Source: Streptomyces lienomycini | GTDB taxonomy: Bacteria; Actinomycetota; Actinomycetes; Streptomycetales; Streptomycetaceae | Length of the DNA: 64,000 nucleotides | Assembly (NCBI RefSeq): GCF_027947595.1 | Contig: NZ_CP116257.1 | Coordinates: 7,438,001-7,502,000 of the forward strand | Reading direction: 5' to 3' | Shown here: positions 1 through 7,476 of the stretch, in pieces | Layout: each line of letters opens with the position of its first letter | Numbering within the stretch: the stretch's first letter is position 1 | Notes under the pieces: model-generated | Told to the model about the DNA's origin: nothing | Seen by the model: only the letters and a program-made list of their open reading frames with translations | Databases searched by the model: none | Position numbers and translations under genes: made by a program

Positions 1-816
1 CTGGCCGAGCAGGGTGACATCGTTGGCATCCACTTCGAGGGGCCGTTCATCTCCCCGTGCCGCAAGGGCGCGCACGACGAGCAGTTGCTGCGCGACCCGG
101 ATCCGGCCGAGGTGCGCAAGCTGATCGACGCGGCGCACGGCCACGCGAAGATGGTGACGCTGGCCACGGAGCTGCCGGGCGGCCTGGACTCCGTGCGGCT
201 GCTCGCCGAGCACGGGGTGATCGCCGCGGTCGGGCACACCGACGCCACCTACGAGCAGACGGTCCAGGCGATCGACGCGGGCGCCACCGTCGCCACGCAC
301 CTCTTCAACGCGATGCCCCCGCTCGGCCACCGCTCCCCCGGTCCGATCACGGCGCTGCTCGAGGACGAGCGGATCACCGTCGAGCTGATCAACGACGGCA
401 CGCACCTGCACCCGGCCGCGCTCCAGCTGGCCTTCCACCACGCGGGCGCGGACCGGGTCGCCTTCATCACCGACGCGATGGACGCGGCCGGCTTCGGCGA
501 CGGCCGCTACCTGCTGGGCCCGTTGGAGGTCGAGGTCTCGGACGGCGTGGCCCGGCTGGTGGAGGGCGGCTCGATCGCGGGCTCCACGCTCACCCTGGAC
601 CGCGCGTTCAAGCGGGCGGTGACGGTGGACAGGCTGCCCGTCGGGGACGTCGTCGCGGCGATCTCCGCCAATCCGGCGCGGCTGCTGGGCCTGTCCGACC
701 GCATCGGCTCCCTGGAACCCGGCCGGGACGCCGACCTGGTCGTCCTGGACGACGCCTTCGACGTGGTGGGCGTGATGCGCCGGGGCGAATGGGTGGTCGA
801 TCCCCAACTGGGCTGA
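1..816 (+). CDS. nagA: N-acetylglucosamine-6-phosphate deacetylase, 5' truncated by window edge
   Basis: This enzyme removes the acetyl group from GlcNAc-6-phosphate to give glucosamine-6-phosphate in cytoplasmic amino-sugar (chitin, peptidoglycan) catabolism. The frame is open from base 1, so the N-terminus lies outside the window; 271 residues are present of the usual ~380. Visible amidohydrolase-fold motifs are HFEGPF (residues 11-16 of the fragment), the metal histidines in GHTDAT (~78) and THLFNAM (~100), and the catalytic aspartate in ITDAMDAAG (~156). A typical C-terminal beta-domain ends in GRDADLVVLDD. A PfkB sugar kinase follows 125 bases downstream on the same strand, which suggests a sugar-catabolic pair. 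Confidence 0.95.
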   Translation: MAEQGDIVGIHFEGPFISPCRKGAHDEQLLRDPDPAEVRKLIDAAHGHAKMVTLATELPGGLDSVRLLAEHGVIAAVGHTDATYEQTVQAIDAGATVATHLFNAMPPLGHRSPGPITALLEDERITVELINDGTHLHPAALQLAFHHAGADRVAFITDAMDAAGFGDGRYLLGPLEVEVSDGVARLVEGGSIAGSTLTLDRAFKRAVTVDRLPVGDVVAAISANPARLLGLSDRIGSLEPGRDADLVVLDDAFDVVGVMRRGEWVVDPQLG

Positions 817-941
817 TCCGTCCCCGGGTCCGCCACCCGAGCGAGGGACGGCGGGGGACCCGGGGGCTGGGCCCGCCACCATCCGTTTGGCATGATCGTG
901 TCCACACGGCAGCCGCAGGCGATCGGGGGAGGTCGACCCAG

Positions 942-1874
942 GTGATCCTCACCGTCACGCTCAACACCGCTCTCGACATCACCTATCGGGTCGCCGGCCT
1001 GAGGCCGCATGCCTCCCACCGGGTCACCGGGGTGACGGAGCGGCCCGGCGGCAAGGGGCTGAACGTGGCCCGCGTGCTGGCGGCCCTCGGGCACGAGGTG
1101 ACGGTCACCGGCTTCACGGGCGGCACCACCGGCCGCCTCGTGAGCGAGGGGCTGACCGGCGTCCACGGGGTGAGCGACGCGCTCGTGCCGGTCGCCGGGC
1201 CGACGCGGCGCACCATCGCCGTCGTCGACGAGCGCACCGGCGACACCACCCAGCTCAACGAGCCCGGCCCGACCGTGACCCCCGCCGAGTGGAACGCCTT
1301 CCAGGAGGCGTACGAGGACCTGCTGGCCGGCGCCGCCGCGGTGGCCCTGTGCGGCAGCCTGCCGCCGGGCGTCCCGGTGGGCGCGTACGCCGGGCTGGTG
1401 CGCGCCGCGCGTACCGCGGGTGTGCCGGTGCTGCTGGACACGAGCGGGGAGCCGCTGCGGCGGGGCCTCGCCGCCCGTCCGGACCTGATCAAGCCGAACG
1501 CCGACGAGCTGGCCGAGCTGACCGGCTCGCACGAGCCGCTGCGGGCCACGCAGGCGGCCCGGCGCCGCGGTGCCCGCTCGGTGGTGGCCTCGCTGGGCGC
1601 CGAGGGGCTGCTCGCGGTGACGCCCGAGGGCCGCTGGCGGGCCGCGCCGCCCGCTCATGTCCGCGGCAACCCGACCGGTGCGGGCGACTCCGCGGTCGCG
1701 GGTCTGCTCTCCGGCCTGGTCGAGCAGCTGCCCTGGCCGGACCGGCTGGCCCGCGCGGTGGCACTGTCGGCGGCGACGGTGCTGGCGCCGGTGGCGGGCG
1801 AGTTCGACCGGGCGGCGTACGAGGAGCTGCTCGGGCGCGGCGTCGCGGTGACGGCGGAGGCGGGCGCCGCCTGA
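942..1874 (+). CDS. PfkB-family hexose/1-phosphofructokinase-type kinase
   Basis: This is a 310-residue ribokinase-fold kinase that phosphorylates a sugar or sugar phosphate with ATP, similar to 1-phosphofructokinase and tagatose-6-phosphate kinase. Family signatures are PGGKGLNVARVL near residue 33 and the anion-hole/catalytic motif NPTGAGDSAVAG near residue 241, with the catalytic Asp inside it. The frame is open far upstream, but the GTG at 942 is chosen because GGGGAGG sits about 9 bases before it and the family N-terminus (ILTVTLNTALD) begins exactly there. The downstream spacer (1882-1895) is the palindrome GGGCCCGCGGGCCC, shared with the convergent gene. The exact substrate cannot be read from the sequence. 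Confidence 0.92.
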   Translation: MILTVTLNTALDITYRVAGLRPHASHRVTGVTERPGGKGLNVARVLAALGHEVTVTGFTGGTTGRLVSEGLTGVHGVSDALVPVAGPTRRTIAVVDERTGDTTQLNEPGPTVTPAEWNAFQEAYEDLLAGAAAVALCGSLPPGVPVGAYAGLVRAARTAGVPVLLDTSGEPLRRGLAARPDLIKPNADELAELTGSHEPLRATQAARRRGARSVVASLGAEGLLAVTPEGRWRAAPPAHVRGNPTGAGDSAVAGLLSGLVEQLPWPDRLARAVALSAATVLAPVAGEFDRAAYEELLGRGVAVTAEAGAA

Positions 1875-1894
1875 CGGCGCCGGGCCCGCGGGCC

Positions 1895-2881
1895 CTACTC
1901 CTTGACCTGGCCCTTCTTCAGGGAGAACTGGTCCAGCAGGACGTTGCACTTGTCGCCGTCGGCGCAGGACAGCGTGACCGTGTTGGTGCCCTTGTTGAGG
2001 GTGGGCCAGGCGTAGGTCTTGGTCCAGCCCTTGGCGAAGTCGCCGTCCTCGGCGTGCGCGAAGTTGCCGAGGTTGAGCTTGCTGCCGAACTCCTTGCCGT
2101 TGACCATCAGGGTCATCGACTGGTCCTCGCCGGCCGCGCTGTACTTGGTGAAGAGGGTGTAGACGCCGTCCTCGGGGATGCCGTCGATGGTCCAGGTGAC
2201 CGAGGCGCCCGGCTGGTTGAGGCTGGTGACGTAGGTGCCGCCGTCCGACTCGGCGCCCTCGACGTCCGACGCGGTGGTCACGCCGGGCGACAGGCTCAGC
2301 GCCTTCGCGTCGGCGGCCGGCAGCTCGACCTCCTCCTGGGCGTCGTCGCTCGCCGACGGGCTGGGCTCGGTCGACTGGGACTGGGTGGGGGCGGTGTCGC
2401 CGCCCGCCTCGTTGCCGCCCTTGTCGTCGTCGGAGCCGCTGCTCGTCATGACCACGACGATGCCGACGACCACGGCGGCGACGACCGCGACCGCGCCGAT
2501 CAGCAGGCCCTTGGTGTTGGGGCCGCGGCGCCCGCCGCCCCCGCCGTGCCCGGAGGGCTGCTGCGGCCCACCGGGACCGCCGCCGCCGGGGAAGGTCTCG
2601 GGCGCGGCGTAGTGCGCGTTCGGCTGCCCGTACGCCCCCTGCGGCTGGCCGTAGGCGCCCTGCTGGGGCGGGGCGGCCTGGCCGTGGGCGGCGGTCTGCG
2701 CGCCGGGGCCCTGCGGTGCGCCGTACTGCCGTGTGCCGACGGGACGCACCCGGTTGACGGAGTTCGGGTAGCCGTAGCCACCGGACGGCGGCTGGGCCCC
2801 GTTGGCCTGCCCGTCGGCGTAGAGGTAGCCGAAGGGGTCGTCGTCCTCGGGCGTGCTCGCGCCGTTGTTGCCGGGCGTCAT
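1895..2881 (-). CDS. Membrane-anchored carbohydrate-binding-module (CBM6/35-like) protein
   Basis: This 328-residue protein has a disordered N-terminus rich in Gly, Pro and Gln (residues ~1-125), a single membrane helix (about 130-155, LLIGAVAVVAAVVVGIVVV), a Ser/Thr/Asp-rich linker, and an extracellular C-terminal beta-sandwich resembling CBM6/CBM35 (YVTSLNQPGASVTWTI, LDQFSLKKG). It probably displays a sugar-binding domain outside the membrane. The start at 2881 (MTPGNNGAST) follows GGAGACCAAGGG; a longer reading from 2953 lacks a good ribosome site and family support. It converges on the kinase gene. No catalytic residues were seen, so enzymatic activity is not claimed. Confidence 0.8.
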   Translation of the reverse strand: MTPGNNGASTPEDDDPFGYLYADGQANGAQPPSGGYGYPNSVNRVRPVGTRQYGAPQGPGAQTAAHGQAAPPQQGAYGQPQGAYGQPNAHYAAPETFPGGGGPGGPQQPSGHGGGGGRRGPNTKGLLIGAVAVVAAVVVGIVVVMTSSGSDDDKGGNEAGGDTAPTQSQSTEPSPSASDDAQEEVELPAADAKALSLSPGVTTASDVEGAESDGGTYVTSLNQPGASVTWTIDGIPEDGVYTLFTKYSAAGEDQSMTLMVNGKEFGSKLNLGNFAHAEDGDFAKGWTKTYAWPTLNKGTNTVTLSCADGDKCNVLLDQFSLKKGQVKE

Positions 2882-3000
2882 CCCTTGGTCTCCTAACCAG
2901 ATGCGGTGCGTGGTGCGGTACGGGTGTGAGAGGGCGAGCCTACCCTCCCCCACTGACCCGAAAGGGTGACTCAGACCGCATCAGCGCGCTGACCTGGTGA

Positions 3001-4668
3001 TCATCCGGCTCGGCGATGCTGTTTGGGACGAGATCGTTTCTCGACGTACATCCGTTCGTCGGCGGACTTCAGCACTTCGTCCGCCGTCATGCCGCAGTGG
3101 GCCCAGCCGATGCCGAAGCTGGCGCCCACGCGGACGGCCCGGCCCTCGGCCCGGATCGGCTGGATGATCTCGCCCCGCAGCCGTACCGCGAGGTCCTCGG
3201 CGTCGGCCCGGCCGAGCCCGTTGGCGAGGATCACGAACTCGTCGCCGCCGAGGCGGGCCACGGTGTCGCCGTCGCGGACGCCTGCGCTGAGCCGCCGGGC
3301 GACCTCGATGAGGACCGCGTCGCCCGCGTTGTGCCCGAAGCGGTCGTTGATCGACTTGAAGCCGTCCAGGTCGCAGAAGAGGACCGCGAGTCCCTTGGTG
3401 CCGTCGTCGCGGCCGCCCTCCTCGGGGGCGACGGCGTGCACGTGGTGGTCGAAGGCGCCGTACGGCTCGGCGACCGCGGCGAAGTCGAAGGTGTGGCCGC
3501 CGGAGTCGAGGACGGCGGGGTGCCCGTAGGCGGCGTCCATGGCGTCGGCCACGGCCGCGTGCGAGGACTGCGGGCGCCGGCACAGCCGGGCGGCGAGCCG
3601 GGAGCGCAGCTCGGCGCTGTTGGGCAGGCCGGTGAGGGAGTCGTGGGAGGCGCGGTGGGCGAGCTGCAGCTCGCGGCGCTTGCGTTCCTCTATGTCCTCG
3701 ACGTGGGTGAGCAGGAAGCGCGGCCCGTCGGCGGCGTCGGCGACGACGCTGTTGCGCAGCGAGACCCAGACGTACGTGCCGTCGCGGCGGCCCAGGCGCA
3801 GCTCGGCCCGGCCGCCCTCGGCGGAGGTGCGCAGCAGGGTGCCGATGTCCTCGGGGTGGACGAGGTCGGAGAAGGCGTAGCGGCGCATCGAGGAGGCGCG
3901 GCGGCCCAGCAGGCGGCACAGGGCGTCGTTGGTGCGCAGGATGCGGCCGTGCTGGTCGCCGCCCATCTCGGCGATGGCCATCCCGGAGGGGGCGTACTCG
4001 AAGGCCTGCCGGAAGCTTTCCTCGCTGGCCCGCAGGGCCTGCTGGTCGCGCTCCAGGCGGACCAGGGCGCGCTGCATGTTGGAGCGGAGCCGGGCGTTGC
4101 TGATCGCGATGGCGGCCTGGAACGCGTACATCTGCAAAGCCTCGCGGCCCCAGGCGCCGGGGCGGCGGCCGTTGCGGGGCCGGTCCACGGACAGGACGCC
4201 GATCAGCTCGCCGCTGTTGCCGGCGCCCTGCGGGCCCGGCGCGTACATCGGGGCGAAGAGCCGGTCCGAGGGGTGCCACTCGTCCTCGAAGCGGGGCGCG
4301 GGCCCGTCGGTGTACCACTGCGGGACGTCGTCGTCGTCGAGGACCCAGCCCTCGGTGTGGGGTATGAAGATCAGGTCGCCCCACTGCTCGCCCATGCCCA
4401 GGCGCCGGTCCCAGGACTCGCGGGAGCCGGAGCGGCCGGTGATGAGCGCCTCGGCGGCCGTGTTGCCGGCGAAGGCGGCGACGACCAGGTCGCCGTCGGG
4501 GCCGACCAGGTTGACGCACGCCAGCTCGTACCCGAGGGCCTGGACGACGCCGTCCGCGACGGCCTGAAGCGTGTCGGCCAGGCTGCGGGCCTTGTTCATG
4601 TCGGCCATGGCCTGGTGCAGTTGCCGCAGGGACGCAAGGCGGACGTAGGGCTCCGAGTCGGTCTCCAT
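3001..4668 (-). CDS. cdgB: GAF-PAS-GGDEF diguanylate cyclase (CdgB-like)
   Basis: This 555-residue enzyme makes cyclic di-GMP from two GTP; in Streptomyces c-di-GMP controls development through BldD. An N-terminal GAF-like region (~20-200) is followed by a PAS/PAC domain (~210-330, with AFEYAPSGMAIAE) and a C-terminal GGDEF domain. The catalytic motif RLGGDEFVIL (~470) is intact, and the inhibitory I-site RxxD (RDGD) lies exactly five residues upstream, so product feedback is expected. There is no EAL domain, so it should synthesise only. The domain order matches CdgB of S. coelicolor, a known BldD target; the assignment by locus context is from memory. A perfect palindrome lies in the divergent promoter region. 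Confidence 0.9.
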   Translation of the reverse strand: METDSEPYVRLASLRQLHQAMADMNKARSLADTLQAVADGVVQALGYELACVNLVGPDGDLVVAAFAGNTAAEALITGRSGSRESWDRRLGMGEQWGDLIFIPHTEGWVLDDDDVPQWYTDGPAPRFEDEWHPSDRLFAPMYAPGPQGAGNSGELIGVLSVDRPRNGRRPGAWGREALQMYAFQAAIAISNARLRSNMQRALVRLERDQQALRASEESFRQAFEYAPSGMAIAEMGGDQHGRILRTNDALCRLLGRRASSMRRYAFSDLVHPEDIGTLLRTSAEGGRAELRLGRRDGTYVWVSLRNSVVADAADGPRFLLTHVEDIEERKRRELQLAHRASHDSLTGLPNSAELRSRLAARLCRRPQSSHAAVADAMDAAYGHPAVLDSGGHTFDFAAVAEPYGAFDHHVHAVAPEEGGRDDGTKGLAVLFCDLDGFKSINDRFGHNAGDAVLIEVARRLSAGVRDGDTVARLGGDEFVILANGLGRADAEDLAVRLRGEIIQPIRAEGRAVRVGASFGIGWAHCGMTADEVLKSADERMYVEKRSRPKQHRRAG

Positions 4669-4993
4669 GCTCGCCCTCCCCCCGAGACCTCGCAGTGAAT
4701 CAAGGGTTCTCTTCGGCGCCTTTACTGAGGGTGCCTCGGATCGTGCTCTTGCAGGTTCCCCGTCACTGAATCACAGCGCGCTCCCCACTCGGTACACAGG
4801 GTCAACAATTACCGCCCCTTGTGACTCAAGTCACAGGGAAAGATGAACAATTGAGAGGGGATTCCGCGGTTTCCCCGTGTGTTTACCGAACGCAAAGTTT
4901 GTGGGTATGCGCACGCCTCCTCCCATGGTCCTAGGTCCCGGTTGGGACCGGGGCCCGATGCCCGGCCCACGCACCGGAGATTAGCGTGACGGG
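4669..4993. other. Divergent intergenic region between cdgB and flavin reductase
   Basis: No gene of convincing codon usage was found in these 325 bases. The stretch is less GC-rich than its surroundings (AT-rich tracts around 4735-4910), as expected for a long divergent promoter region. It contains the 16-bp inverted repeat listed separately. Confidence 0.6.
4820..4835. promoter_or_regulatory. Palindromic operator candidate upstream of cdgB
   Basis: TGTGACTCAAGTCACA is a perfect 7-bp inverted repeat around a 2-base centre, 152 bases upstream of the cdgB start and 159 before the flavin reductase start. The half-sites TGAC/GTCA resemble BldD boxes (TNAC...GTNA), but the spacing is 4 rather than the usual 5, so the binding protein is uncertain. 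Confidence 0.45.
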
Positions 4994-5593
4994 GTGTCGA
5001 ACACTCCGTCTCTCACGTCTCCCGCGTCCCCCGCGTCCCCGTTGCCGTCGCCCGCCTCCGGGCATGCTGAGGGGGTGAGCAACGAGGAGTTCCGTGCCGC
5101 CATGTCCCGGCTGGCCTCGGGTGTGGTCCTGGTGACCGCGCAGGAGCCGCCGCTGGACCCCGACGACCCGCTGGCGCCGCGCGGCGAGGACGTCGGGATG
5201 ACGGCCACCGCCTTCATGTCGGTGTCCCTGGACCCGCCGCTGGTCCTGGTCAGCCTGCGCGAGGGCTCCCGCATGGACGACCTGCTCGACGAGCAGCCCC
5301 TGTGGGCGGTCTCCGTCCTGTCCGAGAGCCAGCGGCACATCGCGGGCCGCTTCGCGATGAAGGGCCGGGTCAGCGACCGCCTCCTGTTCGCGGACATCCC
5401 GTACGTGCGGGGCGAGGCCACCGGGGCGCCCCTGGCGGGCGGCGCCCTGGCGACCCTGGAGTGCCGCACCGAGCAGCGGGTGCCGGCCGGCGACCACACC
5501 CTGGTGATCGGCCGGGTCCTGACCGCCGCGCTGCCGAGCGCGGACGGGGGCCCGCTGGCGTATTTCCGGGGGCGGTACCGGCAGCTGGGCTGA
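4994..5593 (+). CDS. Flavin reductase-like (FMN-binding split-barrel) protein
   Basis: This protein of up to 199 residues belongs to the flavin reductase-like family, which reduces or binds FMN/FAD for partner oxygenases. The signature region FRAAMSRLASGVVLVTA, the segment GMTATAFMSVSLDPPLVLVSL and HIAGRFAMKGRVSDR are characteristic. Two in-frame GTG starts exist: 4994 (used here) and 5075, the latter only a few residues before the conserved domain; the first ~27 residues are low-complexity Ser/Pro, so the shorter form is possible. It is divergent from cdgB and has no adjacent oxygenase, so its partner is unknown. Confidence 0.85.
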   Translation: MSNTPSLTSPASPASPLPSPASGHAEGVSNEEFRAAMSRLASGVVLVTAQEPPLDPDDPLAPRGEDVGMTATAFMSVSLDPPLVLVSLREGSRMDDLLDEQPLWAVSVLSESQRHIAGRFAMKGRVSDRLLFADIPYVRGEATGAPLAGGALATLECRTEQRVPAGDHTLVIGRVLTAALPSADGGPLAYFRGRYRQLG

Positions 5594-5642
5594 GCGGGGA
5601 ATTCGCTCGCCCGTGCCCCCGGGCCCCGCCTAGGGTGCGCGC

Positions 5643-6197
5643 ATGACGACCGGCACCACGCTCCGCCTGGAGGAGATCACCCCGGCGAACATCGAGGCCG
5701 CCCTCGCGATACGGGTGCGGCCCGACCAGGAGTTCGCCGTCTCCCCGGTCGTGAAGTCCCTCGCCGAGGCGTACGTCCACGGCGGGAAGGCCTGGCCGCG
5801 CCTGATCCTCGACGGCGACCGCCCGGTCGGGTTCCTCATGGGTTTCTTCGGCATCGACTGGTACGACGACGGCAGCGCACTGCGCTCCGGCCTGTGGCGT
5901 CTGAACATCGCCGCGGGGGAACAGGGCCGGGGATACGGCCGCTTCGCCGTGGAGTCGGTGGCCGCCGAGGTCCGGCGCCGCGGCGGCACGGAGTGCTTCG
6001 TCACCTGGCACCCCGGCGAGCACGGCCCCGAGAACTTCTACCTGGGCCTCGGCTTCCGTCCCAACGGGGAGAAGGCCGAGGAGGAGACGGTCGGCGTGCT
6101 GGAGCTGGACCGACCGGGTCTCAGTCCCAGTTCTTCGGGGAGCGTCCCCGCTTGGTCTGGGAGCGCTCCTTCTTCTGCCGCAGCCGACGTTCGTTGA
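5643..6197 (+). CDS. GNAT-family N-acetyltransferase
   Basis: This 184-residue GNAT-fold enzyme transfers an acetyl group from acetyl-CoA to an unidentified amine. The acetyl-CoA pyrophosphate-binding loop is seen in EQGRGYGRFAVESV (~residues 90-103), preceded by the typical beta4 strand (SGLWRLNIA), with the late motif FYLGLGFRPNGE near 135. The C-terminal ~25 residues (Ser/Ala/Pro-rich) extend past the fold and overlap the 3' end of the convergent arfB gene by 77 bases; this is either a genuine antisense overlap or loss of an earlier stop codon. Confidence 0.85.
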   Translation: MTTGTTLRLEEITPANIEAALAIRVRPDQEFAVSPVVKSLAEAYVHGGKAWPRLILDGDRPVGFLMGFFGIDWYDDGSALRSGLWRLNIAAGEQGRGYGRFAVESVAAEVRRRGGTECFVTWHPGEHGPENFYLGLGFRPNGEKAEEETVGVLELDRPGLSPSSSGSVPAWSGSAPSSAAADVR

Positions 6198-6558
6198 TGC
6201 CGCGCGGGATGCGGGTCGGCCTGCGGGGCCGGGGCGGGGGCGCGGTGGCCTCGGCGAGGAGGGCGGCGAGGCGCACGGCGGCGGTCTCGCGGTTGCGCCA
6301 CTGGGAGCGGTGCTCGGAGGCGCGGACGGTGACGACCCCGCCGGACAGCCGCCCGGCGAGCCGCTCGAGCGCCCGCTGCTTCCACACCTCGGGCAGGGCC
6401 TCGGTGCGCGCCAGGTCGAAGCGCAGCTCCACCGCGGTGTCCGTGGTGTTGACGTGCTGTCCGCCGGGTCCCGAGGAGCGCGAGAAACGCCAGACGAGCT
6501 CGGCCTCGGGCAGGGAGACGGAGCCGCGGATGACATGGGGACCGGACATGCCCTCCAT
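6121..6558 (-). CDS. arfB: Alternative ribosome-rescue factor ArfB (YaeJ), peptidyl-tRNA hydrolase
   Basis: This is a 145-residue release-factor-like protein that hydrolyses peptidyl-tRNA on stalled ribosomes without a stop codon. The catalytic GGQ lies in SSGPGGQHVNTTDTAVELRF (~residues 28-47), and the basic C-terminal tail (RRLRQKKERSQTKRGRS), which enters the empty mRNA channel, is present. Length matches the family (~140). Starts at 6558 (MEGM) or 6549 (second Met) are both possible. It is convergent with and overlaps the GNAT gene. Confidence 0.93.
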   Translation of the reverse strand: MEGMSGPHVIRGSVSLPEAELVWRFSRSSGPGGQHVNTTDTAVELRFDLARTEALPEVWKQRALERLAGRLSGGVVTVRASEHRSQWRNRETAAVRLAALLAEATAPPPRPRRPTRIPRGINERRLRQKKERSQTKRGRSPKNWD

Positions 6559-6734
6559 GTTCCCGCCCGCGAGCCGTCCGCGTCACCCGAATATCCGGAT
6601 CCCGGTCACACTTCCGGCCCCGCTCTCGGTAAAGAAAGTAAAGAGGCGCGGAACCTTGTGGACCCCTCTCGACGTTCATGGTGGTAGCTGTAGCTTTCTT
6701 GCCGTACGTACACGAGGGAAGGGACTCCCAAACA

Positions 6735-7310
6735 ATGGCTGTAAGCCTGTCCAAGGGTGGCAACGTCTCGCTCACCAAGGAGGCTCCGGGCCTGACCGAA
6801 GTCACCGTGGGCCTCGGCTGGGACGTCCGTACCACCACCGGCACCGACTTCGACCTCGACGCCTCCGCGATCGCGGTCAACACCGAGGGCAAGGTCTACT
6901 CCGACGCCCACTTCGTCTTCTTCAACAACAAGCAGACGCCGGACAACACGATCGTCCACACCGGTGACAACCGCACCGGTGAGGGCGCGGGCGACGACGA
7001 GGCGATCAACGTCAACCTGGCCGGTCTCCCGGCCGACATCGAGAAGATCGTCTTCCCGGTCTCGATCTACGACGCGGAGAACCGCTCGCAGAACTTCGGC
7101 CAGGTGCGCAACGCCTACATCCGCATCCTCAACCAGGCCGGTGGCGCCGAGATCGCCCGCTACGACCTGTCCGAGGACGCGGCCACCGAGACCGCGATGG
7201 TCTTCGGCGAGCTGTACCGCAACGGCGCCGAGTGGAAGTTCCGCGCCGTCGGCCAGGGCTACGCCTCGGGCCTGGTGGGCATCGCCCAGGACTTCGGCGT
7301 GAACGTCTGA
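6735..7310 (+). CDS. TerD-family stress/tellurium resistance protein
   Basis: This 191-residue TerD-domain protein belongs to a calcium-binding cytoplasmic family that is abundant in Streptomyces and linked to tellurite resistance, stress and development. Typical features are [20 protein letters not shown] at the N-terminus and the acidic Ca2+-binding stretches [13 protein letters not shown] and [13 protein letters not shown]. The start at 6735 follows GAAGGGA; an upstream in-frame ATG at 6678 would add 19 unconserved residues. A strong hairpin terminator lies just after the stop, so it is probably transcribed alone. Confidence 0.94.
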   Translation: MAVSLSKGGNVSLTKEAPGLTEVTVGLGWDVRTTTGTDFDLDASAIAVNTEGKVYSDAHFVFFNNKQTPDNTIVHTGDNRTGEGAGDDEAINVNLAGLPADIEKIVFPVSIYDAENRSQNFGQVRNAYIRILNQAGGAEIARYDLSEDAATETAMVFGELYRNGAEWKFRAVGQGYASGLVGIAQDFGVNV

Positions 7311-7334
7311 CGTTCACCGCTCGTTCGTTCCGTA

Positions 7335-7370
7335 CGAAGGCCCCCCGGACGTCCGGCCGGGGGGCCTTCG
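7335..7370 (+). terminator. Intrinsic terminator after terD-like gene
   Basis: A long GC hairpin, CGAAGGCCCCCC paired with GGGGGGCCTTCG around the inner palindrome GGACGTCCGG, starts 25 bases after the terD stop. Confidence 0.85.
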
Positions 7371-7444
7371 GCGTCTCTGCCGCGGTCTCCCGGCAGTCGG
7401 CGCCCACCGGACCCTCGGCCTCCCAACAGCCGCTCCCAGCGGGC

Positions 7445-7458
7445 GTTTCACGTGAAAC
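7445..7458. other. parS: parS centromere site (ParB-binding)
   Basis: GTTTCACGTGAAAC is a perfect 14-bp palindrome identical to the parS consensus of Streptomyces. ParB binds such sites, which cluster around oriC, to organise and segregate chromosomes at sporulation. Its presence places this window in the origin-proximal chromosome core. It lies 19 bases before the GTG of the peptidase gene and overlaps where that gene's promoter should be. Confidence 0.9.
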
Positions 7459-7464
7459 ACCCCA

Positions 7465-7470
7465 TAGGAT
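7465..7470 (+). promoter_or_regulatory. -10 element of a leaderless promoter for the peptidase gene
   Basis: TAGGAT ends exactly six bases before the GTG at 7477, the geometry in which transcription begins at the start codon itself. No purine-rich ribosome site fits the spacing. A -35 would fall inside or beside parS and is not recognisable. Confidence 0.5.
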
Positions 7471-7476
7471 CACGAG

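Noticed and set aside
4669..4993. Consensus BldD box upstream of cdgB
   Set aside because: No exact TNAC-N5-GTNA site was found; the palindrome has a 4-base spacing, so only a generic operator is claimed.
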